Shown here: positions 36,560 through 44,927 of the stretch, piece after piece | Layout: each line of letters begins with the position of its first letter | Numbering within the stretch: the stretch's first letter is position 1 | Assembly (NCBI RefSeq): GCF_021172165.1 | Contig: NZ_CP089096.1 | Coordinates: 2,542,001-2,606,000, forward strand | Length of the DNA stretch: 64,000 bases | Reading direction: 5' to 3' | Source of the DNA: Flavobacterium channae | GTDB taxonomy: Bacteria > Bacteroidota > Bacteroidia > Flavobacteriales > Flavobacteriaceae | Translations under genes and position numbers: made by a program | Notes under the pieces: generated by a model | What the model saw: only the letters and a program-made list of their open reading frames with translations | Told to the model about the DNA's origin: nothing | The model's database searches: none

Positions 36560-36591
36560 TTGCATTTTACCCCCCCCCTTTGTTAAATTTG
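36560..36591 (+). promoter_or_regulatory. Promoter with a C9 tract in the spacer
   Basis: TTG at 36560-36562 (as TTTTG, 36558-36562) is a -33 element and TAAATTTG at 36584-36591 is an exact -7 element. The 21-base spacer holds nine consecutive C residues (36570-36578), very unlikely by chance in such AT-rich DNA. The ATG of the secreted peptide is 26 bases downstream. Slippage of the tract would change spacer length and so promoter strength, the classic layout of a phase-variable promoter. Confidence 0.6.
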
Positions 36592-36617
36592 TTACATTAA
36601 CATTTAAAACTTTAATT

Positions 36618-36878
36618 ATGAAAAAAATAATTTTGATTTTAGGATTGTCTTTACTGACAACAGGGGCTTTTGCTGGAAACTCAGAAAAAGAGAAGACAAA
36701 TGAAAAGAAAAAAGAGGTTCAAGATGTTTGTTGCAGAAGAGGACAAACATTACCTAATGGTGAAAATGCAACCGCTAGAGCATGTGTACCGTCTACAGGA
36801 GACTACGCTATTGATATGGGTGAAGCATGCAAAAAAGCACTTAAAATGGTTAAAGCTGCAATTGAGGCGGCAGGATAA
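36618..36878 (+). CDS. Small secreted four-cysteine peptide
   Basis: An 86-residue protein with a clear signal peptide (residues 1-19, ending GAFA). A Lys/Glu-rich stretch (20-35) follows, then a cysteine-bearing part with Cys38, Cys39, Cys56 and Cys71 and an amphipathic Lys/Ala helix at the C terminus (about 71-85). Four cysteines could form two disulfides after export. I do not recognise the family. It heads an operon with a GLPGLI protein (ten-base gap) and an outer-membrane TonB-receptor-like protein, and its promoter contains a C9 tract. A role as a secreted signal, toxin or cargo is possible, but inferred only from layout. Confidence 0.8.
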   Translation: MKKIILILGLSLLTTGAFAGNSEKEKTNEKKKEVQDVCCRRGQTLPNGENATARACVPSTGDYAIDMGEACKKALKMVKAAIEAAG

Positions 36879-36888
36879 ATATTGAGAA

Positions 36889-37626
36889 ATGAGAAAGTAT
36901 ATATATATTTATTCCATATTTTGCTGTTGTAGCTTTTTATTTTCTCAAGAGAATAAAGAGTTCTTAACCATAAAATATAAAACTTTTTTAATTGATGAGA
37001 CAGAAGATTTTAGTTGTTTTTATTACGAAAACAATACTCTCATAACAAATAACAAAAAGAGTATATATTATGAAACTCCAAGAGACACACTATTATCAAG
37101 TTTATCAATGGGAGATTTAAATAATTTTGATGCTGATTATAAATACATTTATATAAAAGATTTTGAAAAAAAAGTTTTATTATATGATAGAAACTATGGG
37201 GCAAAGAAAATTATTATTGATTCTACAAATTTAATAACTTGGAAAATTAACGATAATACTTTAAATGTGCTGGGATATAATTGTCAAGAAGCAATTGGTT
37301 CATTTAGAGGGCGAAATTACAAGGCTTATTTTTTAAAAGATATTCCATATCAAAATGGACCTTTTAAATTTGATGGCTTACCAGGTCTAATTTTAAAAAT
37401 AGTTTCTACAGATGGTTGTGTAAATATTGAAGCTTATGAATTAGAAGTTTCTCAAAATATACCTTTCCCATCAATAGATAATTTTGAACAAAAAGACAAG
37501 ATTACATGGCTTGAATTTACAAAATTTTATAAAAGGAGATTTGATAAGGTTCAAAATTTCGTCTCTGAAGATGGTGTTACAATTAGTATTCCAAAGGGAT
37601 ACATAGAGAAGTTTATAAATGAATAA
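36889..37626 (+). CDS. GLPGLI family protein
   Basis: A 245-residue protein with a signal peptide (about residues 1-19, ending FLFSQ). The family-naming motif GLPGLI is at residues 163-168 (PFKFDGLPGLILKI). The family is confined to Bacteroidota, is exported, and usually pairs with a TonB-receptor-like outer-membrane protein, as it does here. Its biochemical role is unknown. The start lies ten bases after the small peptide gene, and the end overlaps the next gene by eight bases, so the three are very likely one transcript. The stretch is especially AT- and Asn-rich. Confidence 0.85.
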   Translation: MRKYIYIYSIFCCCSFLFSQENKEFLTIKYKTFLIDETEDFSCFYYENNTLITNNKKSIYYETPRDTLLSSLSMGDLNNFDADYKYIYIKDFEKKVLLYDRNYGAKKIIIDSTNLITWKINDNTLNVLGYNCQEAIGSFRGRNYKAYFLKDIPYQNGPFKFDGLPGLILKIVSTDGCVNIEAYELEVSQNIPFPSIDNFEQKDKITWLEFTKFYKRRFDKVQNFVSEDGVTISIPKGYIEKFINE

Positions 37627-40252
37627 AATACTATTTTTTACTTTCTTAATATTCTCAACGAAAATTCATTCTCAAAACACTATTAAAGGAACAGTTTCAG
37701 ATTCAATTGGAACTGTTCCTTTTGCTACTATATTACTAAAAGACGGCAACAATACTATTAAACAATATACTTCAACCAATGAAAATGGTTTTTACAAAAT
37801 TCTCTTAAAAAATAATGCAGAAATTCTTTTTTTAGAAGTAACTAATTTAACACATGAACCCAAAACAATCTCTTTAAAAGATTATGTTAGTAAAAATAAT
37901 GAAGTTATTATTGACATCAAATTAAGTGGAAGAGTTACTAAACTTAAAGAAGTTATTGTAGAAAAAAAGATACCAATTGTAACTAAAAAAGATACGCTCG
38001 TATACAACCCTGAAAGCTTTAAAGATGGTAGTGAACGAGTTATTGAAGACTTACTAAAAAAATTACCTGGTATAAAAGTTGAAGATAATGGTGAAATAAA
38101 ATTTAAAGGCAAGCCTATAAAAAAAATGCTTTTAGATGGCGATGATTTATTTGATGCTAACTATACCATAGGTAGCAAAAATATCAATGTTGACATGATA
38201 GATAAAATACAAGGGATTGAAAACTTTGAAGAAAATAGTTTATTAAAAGGAATAAGAGATTCGGATAAAGTTGCTTTAAATCTTGTACTTAAAAAGGGAA
38301 AAACAGATTTTTCAGGAAATGCAACCTTAGGTTTTGGCGTTGAAAATCGCTATTACGGAAATCTTACAGGCATTTTAGTAAACAGTAAAATCAAAGGTTT
38401 TGGAATTGCTTCTTACAATAATGTAGGTCAAAATAACACACCTTATGATTTTGATTCACAAGTATTATCACTCGAAAATTTAAAAAACAGAAACTTAAAT
38501 ACACAATCTTTAATTAATGAAGGTAATTTTAATTCTGAAATAGATGATAGCTTTCACCGATTAAACAATAATTTTTATAGCAGTTTAAATTTTCTAAACA
38601 AAGTTTACAAAAATTCTAATGTAAGGCTAAATTTTGGTTATTACGATGATAAACTCCAAAGGATAAACAAAAGTAATTCAGTTATTACTCTAGAAAATGA
38701 AACTTTTGAAGTTAATGAAATCAATAATCAAATTAAAACACCACAGTTATACGATTTAAAAGTTCAGTTTTCAAATAAAGAAAAAAAGAATTTCCATTGG
38801 GAATATTTAGGAAAGTTATTTTACAATAAAACAAATTTTAACGACTCAAGTATTAATAACACTTTGCTTCAAGACAATACTGTTGATTCTGAAAACTTGA
38901 ACTTAAATCAATTTGTTAATTCAACTTATAAAATTTCTGAAAACAAAGCCTTAGTTACATCTTTACATCACGTAAGTAGTAAAAGTCCGCAAACACTTTT
39001 AACTAATCCAGGTACAACAATAGATAGCTTCAATAATTTAATAGCTTCTCAACAAAATAGTGAATTTTCAAAAGATTACTTTAATGTAAATGCATCTTAT
39101 TACTTAAGTAAAAACAAATTCAAATATGGCATACATTCAAGCTATTTTATTAACGAAAACCGATTAAATTCAAAATTACTTGACGAATCAAATCAAATTT
39201 TAAATAATGATTTTGTTAATAATAATTTATATAAAATCACTAATTTTAATATAAATCCTATAATAGTATTTAATACCGAAAAATATTCTTTTAAATTAGG
39301 TATTAATGCTATTTACAATTCTGTTTATTTTAAAGAAAGTTCGTCAAAAAAAGAAAATAACAACCTCTTTTTTACACCAAAACTAGCTTTAAAATACAGA
39401 TTTGACAAAAAAAATAGCACAACTTTTAGTTATGATTACAATCAGATGCTTCCCGATGAAGACAAAACTTTTACTGGAGTGGTTCAAACAAGTTATCGCG
39501 GCTTTATTTCTAATGAACTTTCTTTAGAATATCTTAAAACACATTCATATAATCTAACTTATAACTATAATGACTTTTTTAACCTTACGCAATTAAGTGT
39601 AAACTTAAACCATAACTATCGCCCAAATAACTATTTTTACAACACTATAATTAATCAAGACATAACAATATTTAATCGTTTTTATGGTAATATTGGAAAT
39701 AAAGATTATGGATTATCTATTTCTGGAGAAACTTACTTTCATCCCTTTAGAACGACATTTCAATTAAATTCTAACTTCAATCTTTCATTTGATAATAACA
39801 TAATTAATAGTTCTGAAATTAGAGAAATAAAAAATGAAAACCTGTTTTTGAACTTCACTGCTAGAAGAGGAATAAAAAAAATAGTTGTTGTTGAAAATAA
39901 AACTTCTTTTATAAACAATAATTTTACTGTCATCAAAGAGAATTTGAAAAATAACTTTCAAAGTTTATCAAATCAAACAAAAATTGTACTTAAGAAAAAT
40001 GAGCGTTTTAATGCAAATGTAATTGGAAACTTTATTTGTCCAAATCTAAAGGTAAACAACAATTATTTTTTCTTAGAATCTGAAATAAATTATACCTCAA
40101 AAAATAAAAAAATCACTTATTCATTAATTGGGAAAAATCTAACAAATAATAAATCGTTTTTTATGAGCAGTGTTACAAACTTTTCAAATAATACATCATC
40201 ACACAACCTAATTGAAAGATATGTAATGTTAAAAGTTACATTCGGTTTCTAA
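37619..40252 (+). CDS. TonB-receptor-like outer-membrane protein with carboxypeptidase-regulatory-like domain
   Basis: An 877-residue protein with a signal peptide (about residues 1-18). A carboxypeptidase-regulatory-like domain spans about 22-105 (IKGTVSDSIGTVPFATILL). A plug domain spans about 135-225 (EDLLKKLPGIKVEDNGEIKFKGK), and a long Asn-rich C-terminal barrel ends in LKVTFGF. It looks like the outer-membrane partner typical of GLPGLI proteins rather than a standard SusC, since no SusD gene follows. It may import or export a ligand linked to the small peptide (inference). It overlaps the GLPGLI gene at its 5' end and the convergent gene at its 3' end by 17 bases. Confidence 0.85.
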   Translation: MNKILFFTFLIFSTKIHSQNTIKGTVSDSIGTVPFATILLKDGNNTIKQYTSTNENGFYKILLKNNAEILFLEVTNLTHEPKTISLKDYVSKNNEVIIDIKLSGRVTKLKEVIVEKKIPIVTKKDTLVYNPESFKDGSERVIEDLLKKLPGIKVEDNGEIKFKGKPIKKMLLDGDDLFDANYTIGSKNINVDMIDKIQGIENFEENSLLKGIRDSDKVALNLVLKKGKTDFSGNATLGFGVENRYYGNLTGILVNSKIKGFGIASYNNVGQNNTPYDFDSQVLSLENLKNRNLNTQSLINEGNFNSEIDDSFHRLNNNFYSSLNFLNKVYKNSNVRLNFGYYDDKLQRINKSNSVITLENETFEVNEINNQIKTPQLYDLKVQFSNKEKKNFHWEYLGKLFYNKTNFNDSSINNTLLQDNTVDSENLNLNQFVNSTYKISENKALVTSLHHVSSKSPQTLLTNPGTTIDSFNNLIASQQNSEFSKDYFNVNASYYLSKNKFKYGIHSSYFINENRLNSKLLDESNQILNNDFVNNNLYKITNFNINPIIVFNTEKYSFKLGINAIYNSVYFKESSSKKENNNLFFTPKLALKYRFDKKNSTTFSYDYNQMLPDEDKTFTGVVQTSYRGFISNELSLEYLKTHSYNLTYNYNDFFNLTQLSVNLNHNYRPNNYFYNTIINQDITIFNRFYGNIGNKDYGLSISGETYFHPFRTTFQLNSNFNLSFDNNIINSSEIREIKNENLFLNFTARRGIKKIVVVENKTSFINNNFTVIKENLKNNFQSLSNQTKIVLKKNERFNANVIGNFICPNLKVNNNYFFLESEINYTSKNKKITYSLIGKNLTNNKSFFMSSVTNFSNNTSSHNLIERYVMLKVTFGF

Positions 40253-40589
40253 ACCAAACCTTTTGCCATTCGCGTTTTAAGACCAAAAAAGCAACTTGTT
40301 CCGATAATTCCACTAAGTCGGAACCATCTAATTTTTTGATTTGCTCTTCTGGAACATCTATGATGTAGAGTAAATTCAAATATTCAGCAAATTTGTGTTG
40401 AATGAGTTTGTAGATTTTCTCTTGGACTAAATTCTTAAATTCGAATGGAAAAATACTTGCCGGTACATCTAAAGGCTCATTCGCCAAAGCAAAATCCTTA
40501 TTCACTTGCTCAATCAACTTGAAGTACAAATGTGCTTCTTCGGCTTGCGTGATTAATGCGTCAATATTTGCTGGATTTATAAAATTCAT
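40236..40589 (-). CDS. Conserved protein of unknown function
   Basis: A 117-residue, mainly helical, charged protein without signal peptide or membrane helix. Beginning MNFINPANIDALITQAEEA and rich in Leu/Glu/Lys, it looks like a small cytoplasmic helical bundle. I do not recognise a named domain. It lies next to the polyprenyl synthase gene on the same strand (47-base gap) and its 3' end overlaps the outer-membrane protein gene. Confidence 0.65.
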   Translation of the reverse strand: MNFINPANIDALITQAEEAHLYFKLIEQVNKDFALANEPLDVPASIFPFEFKNLVQEKIYKLIQHKFAEYLNLLYIIDVPEEQIKKLDGSDLVELSEQVAFLVLKREWQKVWFRNRM

Positions 40590-40636
40590 TTTTTAGTAGT
40601 ATTGACACATTGTCTAATTGAATATTTGGCACATTA

Positions 40637-41611
40637 TTACACGTTTCTTCCCATTAAATTTTCTCCAAAAGCTTTTAAAATGGCTTTCTTTTCATCCTCA
40701 ATACTCATTTTTTCAAGCGTTTCAAAAGCTTTAAAAGTATAATCTTGAATCGCTTTTTTAGTAGCATCGCTAGCTCCAGACGAGTTAAATATTGCTTTAA
40801 CAGATGCTATTTTATCTGTATTATCGGAAGGTTGAATCGAAAACAAATGCATTAATTGTTGTTTTTCATCTGAAGATGCAAATTCAACTGCTTTTAAATA
40901 CAAATAGGTTTTTTTATTTTCAATAATATCACCACCAACTTGTTTTCCAAAAGTTTCTGGATTTCCAAAAGCGTCTAAATAATCGTCTTGTAATTGAAAT
41001 GCTATTCCTAAGTTTAGTCCGAAATCGTAAATTAAATCAGCATTTTCTTCGGATGTCTCAGCTACAATTGCTCCCATTTTCATAGCAGCACCTACTAAAA
41101 CAGCCGTTTTGTATTCAATCATTTTAAGATATTCCGGAATAGTAACATCGTCACGCGTTTCAAAATCCACATCATATTGTTGTCCTTCACAAACTTCTAG
41201 AGCAGTTTTACTGAATAATTTCGCTAATTTTTGAAATGTTTTAGGTTCATAATTCTCAAAAAATTGATACGCTAAAATAAGCATTGCATCACCCGATAAA
41301 ATTCCCGTATTCAAATCCCATTTTTCATGAACAGTTTGATTTCCTCTCCTTAACGGAGCATCGTCCATAATATCATCATGGATTAATGAAAAATTATGAA
41401 ACACCTCAACCGCCGTTGCTGCAGGAATGGCTTTTTCACAATCTACATTAAAAACTTCTGCAGCCATTAATGTTAAAACCGGACGCATTCTTTTTCCGCC
41501 AAGTGATAAAATATACTGAATTGGTTCGTATAAATTTTTAGGTTCTTTGTTAGCTACAATTTGAGAAAATTGACTAACCATTTTCTCTTGATAATGGGAA
41601 ATAGAATGCAT
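40637..41611 (-). CDS. Polyprenyl diphosphate synthase
   Basis: A 324-residue trans-prenyltransferase. The first aspartate-rich motif is LIHDDIMDDAPLRRG (about residues 77-91) and the second is FQLQDDYLDAFG (about 207-218). These bind the magnesium ions and diphosphates of the allylic and isopentenyl substrates. It makes a polyprenyl chain for menaquinone or related lipids; chain length cannot be read reliably here. A near-match -7 element (TACTTTAG on the minus strand, 41627-41634) lies just upstream. Confidence 0.92.
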   Translation of the reverse strand: MHSISHYQEKMVSQFSQIVANKEPKNLYEPIQYILSLGGKRMRPVLTLMAAEVFNVDCEKAIPAATAVEVFHNFSLIHDDIMDDAPLRRGNQTVHEKWDLNTGILSGDAMLILAYQFFENYEPKTFQKLAKLFSKTALEVCEGQQYDVDFETRDDVTIPEYLKMIEYKTAVLVGAAMKMGAIVAETSEENADLIYDFGLNLGIAFQLQDDYLDAFGNPETFGKQVGGDIIENKKTYLYLKAVEFASSDEKQQLMHLFSIQPSDNTDKIASVKAIFNSSGASDATKKAIQDYTFKAFETLEKMSIEDEKKAILKAFGENLMGRNV

Positions 41612-41700
41612 TTTTTGATTTTTTTGCTAAAGTACTTCAATAATCTGAAATGTGGCAAATTAATCAAATGTTAAATTTTCTTAAAAACTTTGGAAACTAT

Positions 41701-41731
41701 TTTGGTGTTAAAAGTTTCCTGCATACATTTG
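41701..41731 (+). promoter_or_regulatory. Promoter of the TetR-RND efflux operon
   Basis: TTTG (41701-41704) and TACATTTG (41724-41731) are separated by 19 bases, a textbook Bacteroidota -33/-7 pair. They lie 47 bases before the TetR ATG. A TetR operator would be expected close by, but no clear palindrome was seen. Confidence 0.7.
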
Positions 41732-41777
41732 CATCAAAATTTAGAACCTAAAAAAAGTTTTAAATAAAAAAATAAAG

Positions 41778-42380
41778 ATGAAAGACCAAATTTTAATTAA
41801 AGCAACTGATATGTTTCTAACGCTAGGATTTAAGAGCGTTACGATGGATGATATTGCTGCTGAAATGGGAATTTCCAAAAAAACCATTTATCAACATTAT
41901 AGCAACAAAGATTCTTTAGTAAAAGAAGTTACTTTACATCTGTTTGAAACTATTTCATGTGGTATTGATGGTATTTGTGCTGTAGGAAAAAGCCCAATTG
42001 AAGAACTTTTTGCCATTAAAAACTTTGTTTTAGAACATTTAAAAAACGAAGCTGCATCACCTTTTTATCAATTAAATAAATATTACCCAAAAATTTATTC
42101 AACACTTAAAAAGAAACAATTTGGCAAAATGAGTGAATGTGTCCTAGATAATTTAAATCGTGGTGTACAAGATGGTTTGTTTAGAGAAGATATTAATGTA
42201 GAAATCATTGGGCGCTTTTATTTTGCTGGAATGAATAGTTTAAAAGACGAAGAATTATTTCCAAAAAATCAGTTTAACGCAATAGAAATTCAAGAACATT
42301 ATTTAGAATATCATTTAAGAGGAATTTGTACAGAAAAAGGAAAAGAAAAATTAGAACAATTATTAAAAACCAATAAATAG
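41778..42380 (+). CDS. TetR/AcrR family transcriptional regulator
   Basis: A 200-residue regulator with an N-terminal helix-turn-helix (about residues 16-50, GFKSVTMDDIAAEMGISKKTIYQHYSNKDSL) and a C-terminal ligand-binding domain. It is the first gene of an efflux operon and ends two bases before the TolC-like gene. It is therefore presumably an autoregulated local repressor of the pump (inference from family and position). Confidence 0.92.
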   Translation: MKDQILIKATDMFLTLGFKSVTMDDIAAEMGISKKTIYQHYSNKDSLVKEVTLHLFETISCGIDGICAVGKSPIEELFAIKNFVLEHLKNEAASPFYQLNKYYPKIYSTLKKKQFGKMSECVLDNLNRGVQDGLFREDINVEIIGRFYFAGMNSLKDEELFPKNQFNAIEIQEHYLEYHLRGICTEKGKEKLEQLLKTNK

Positions 42381-42382
42381 AT

Positions 42383-43732
42383 ATGAAACAAAAATTAACC
42401 ATAATTTGCTTAATTATTGCTTCTGTAATAACAGCACAAGAAAGCGAGAAAAAATCGTTTTCTTTTACGTTACAACAAGCAATTGATCACGCCATTGAAA
42501 ACAATTACACGGCTATGAATGCAAAACGTGATATTGATGCGGCTAAACAAAAAAAATGGGAAACTACCGCTTCTGGACTTCCTCAAATTACTAGTAATGT
42601 TCAATATTTGAATAACTTAGATTTTCAAGCGCAAGGGGTTTCGGGTAATGCTTTTAACCCTGGTGGCGATCCAAATGCTATTACAACAATTGCTTTTGGA
42701 ACAAAACACAGCATGAATGCATCGGCAACTTTAAGCCAATTGATTTTTGATGGTTCGTATATTGTAGGTTTGCAATCTGCAAAAGTGTATCTTCAAATTT
42801 CTGAAAACGCTAAAGAAAAAACCGATTTAGAAATCAGAGAACTGGTTACTAATGCATACGGAAATGTTTTATTAGCTAGAGAAAGTGTTTTAATCTTCGA
42901 AAAAAACAAAGCCACTTTAGAAAAAACATTATTTGAAACAAATGAAACTTTTAAAAATGGTTTAACTGAAGAAGAAAATGTAGAGCAACTTCAAATAACA
43001 CTTACTCAGTTAACAAGTTCATTATCGAATGCTAAGAAAAGAGAAGAAATTGCTTTAAATCTTTTAAAAATCTCAATAGGAATTGACATCAACAACGAGG
43101 TGATTTTAACTGAAAAATTAGATGATTTAGCTACTAGTAACGTTGATTTAGCTGTTTTAAATGAACAATTTGACGCAAACAATTCGATTGATTTTAAAAT
43201 CCAAAAAAACAACGAAGAATCAAAACGTTTACTTTTAAAATTAGAGCGTTTTAGAGCTTTACCTACCATTGGTGCACAATTAAATTACGGAGCTAACACA
43301 TTTGCTAACCGTTTTGACTTTTTAACAACGGATCAAAAATGGTACAATTATTCAAATTTTGGTGTAAATATTAGCCTTCCTATTTTTAGTAGTTTTAGAG
43401 ATAGAGCAAGAACACAACAAGCTAAAATTGCTTTTGAACAAGCTAAAACACAAGTAACCGAAACAGAACAACGTTTAAAACTTCAATACCAACAAGCAAA
43501 AACGGATTACGAATTTAGCATTGAACAATATGGTGCTTCTAAAAGTAATTTGAAATTAGCAGAACGAATTGAAGCAAAACAACAAGTAAAATTCAAAGAA
43601 GGACTTTCTACAAGTTTTGAATTTACAGAAGCACAACGTCAATTATATACAGCGCAACAAAATTATTTACAAGCTATGATTGATGTAATGAACAAAAAAG
43701 CAACTTTAGACAAACTAACTAATAAAAAATAA
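42383..43732 (+). CDS. TolC-like outer-membrane efflux protein
   Basis: A 449-residue protein with a signal peptide (about residues 1-18, ending ITAQ). Two repeats of the outer-membrane efflux domain follow, with long alpha-helical coiled-coil segments (about 140-260 and 340-445) and short beta strands. It forms the trimeric outer-membrane channel of the RND pump encoded next. Spacing to neighbours is 2 and 12 bases. Confidence 0.92.
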   Translation: MKQKLTIICLIIASVITAQESEKKSFSFTLQQAIDHAIENNYTAMNAKRDIDAAKQKKWETTASGLPQITSNVQYLNNLDFQAQGVSGNAFNPGGDPNAITTIAFGTKHSMNASATLSQLIFDGSYIVGLQSAKVYLQISENAKEKTDLEIRELVTNAYGNVLLARESVLIFEKNKATLEKTLFETNETFKNGLTEEENVEQLQITLTQLTSSLSNAKKREEIALNLLKISIGIDINNEVILTEKLDDLATSNVDLAVLNEQFDANNSIDFKIQKNNEESKRLLLKLERFRALPTIGAQLNYGANTFANRFDFLTTDQKWYNYSNFGVNISLPIFSSFRDRARTQQAKIAFEQAKTQVTETEQRLKLQYQQAKTDYEFSIEQYGASKSNLKLAERIEAKQQVKFKEGLSTSFEFTEAQRQLYTAQQNYLQAMIDVMNKKATLDKLTNKK

Positions 43733-43744
43733 TTAACTCGAAAA

Positions 43745-44908
43745 ATGAAAAAAATAGTATACATCAGTTTATTAGGTTTACTAATTACCTCATGTGGAGG
43801 TGATTCAAAAACAGCTTCAGTTGACAAAGCTATTGAATCAAAAAATGTAGCAACAATTAAAGCAACAAGAGCTGAAATACAAAAGCAATACGATGCAATT
43901 GGTACAGAATTAGCAAAACTAGATTTAGCAATTGCAGAATTAGACACATTAAAAAAATCGGCTTTAGTAACTACAGCAGTTGTTAAAGACACCATTTTTA
44001 CACACTACATCGATATTCAAGGAAATATAGATACAAAACAAAACTTAATTATTTATCCAGAATATTCAGGATTATTATCTCAAGTTTATGTAAAAGCAGG
44101 TCAAAATGTAACTAAAGGACAAGTTTTAGCTCGAATTGACGATGGCGGATTAAGCAATCAATTAGCGCAAATGGAAACACAAACTGCTTTAGCTAAAACA
44201 ACATTTGAAAGACAAAAAAATCTTTGGGATAAAAAAATTGGTTCTGAAATTCAGTTTTTACAAGCTAAAACAAATTATGAAGCACAAACAAAAGCAGTTG
44301 CTCAAATGAAAGCACAACTTGCTAAAACAGTTGTAAAAGCTCAATTTAGCGGTGTTATTGATGAAGTAATTACTGAAAAAGGACAAGTAGTTGGTCCTGG
44401 ACAACAATTAATGAGAATTGTAAACTTATCAGATATGTATGTTTCTGCAAACGTTCCTGAAAGTTTTATTGGTAAAATTAAAGTAGGTGCTATTGTAGAC
44501 GTAAATGTAAAATCTACTGGAAAAACATATAAAGGAAAAGTAAGACAAATTGGTAATTATATCAATCCAAACAATAGAAACTTTAGTATTGAAGTTGCTG
44601 TTCCAAATACTGATAATTTGTTAAGACCAAACCAAGTTGCTGTTTTAAAAATTGAAGATTACAAAAAACCTAATGCAATTTTAATTCCTGAAAGTATCGT
44701 AACTGAAAATGCAGCAGGTGAAAAAATCATCTATACTGTTGATGCAAGTGGTAAAGAGCCGAAAGCAATTAAAAAAACAATCGAAGTTGGTTTAATTTCA
44801 GGTGCTAATATTGAAGTAAAATCTGGGTTAAACAAAGGAGAAACCATCATTATCGACGGAGCAAGAAGTGTTCAAAATGGTGATGTTGTTGAAATTCTTA
44901 AAAAATAA
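43745..44908 (+). CDS. RND efflux periplasmic adaptor, lipoprotein
   Basis: A 387-residue membrane-fusion protein. It has a lipoprotein signal with lipobox LITSC (Cys17), a helical N-terminal segment (about 30-75) and a biotinyl-lipoyl-like domain split by a short hairpin (about 90-210, GLLSQVYVKAGQNVTKGQVLARID). A beta-barrel domain (about 215-300) and a C-terminal membrane-proximal domain follow. It links the RND pump to the TolC-like channel. The operon order regulator, channel, adaptor, pump is typical of Flavobacteriaceae. Confidence 0.92.
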   Translation: MKKIVYISLLGLLITSCGGDSKTASVDKAIESKNVATIKATRAEIQKQYDAIGTELAKLDLAIAELDTLKKSALVTTAVVKDTIFTHYIDIQGNIDTKQNLIIYPEYSGLLSQVYVKAGQNVTKGQVLARIDDGGLSNQLAQMETQTALAKTTFERQKNLWDKKIGSEIQFLQAKTNYEAQTKAVAQMKAQLAKTVVKAQFSGVIDEVITEKGQVVGPGQQLMRIVNLSDMYVSANVPESFIGKIKVGAIVDVNVKSTGKTYKGKVRQIGNYINPNNRNFSIEVAVPNTDNLLRPNQVAVLKIEDYKKPNAILIPESIVTENAAGEKIIYTVDASGKEPKAIKKTIEVGLISGANIEVKSGLNKGETIIIDGARSVQNGDVVEILKK

Positions 44909-44927
44909 GTGCTAAAAAATTATTGGT

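Noticed and set aside
36568..36582. TA-C9-TTTG read as a single expanded -7 element
   Set aside because: A better exact -7 element, TAAATTTG, lies just downstream at 36584-36591 with a -33 TTG at an acceptable distance, so the C tract is more likely in the spacer.
36670..36885. Alternative-frame ORF over the small peptide gene
   Set aside because: It lacks a signal peptide and its composition reflects an out-of-frame reading of the Lys/Glu-rich segment; the 36618 frame has a clear signal sequence and spacing.
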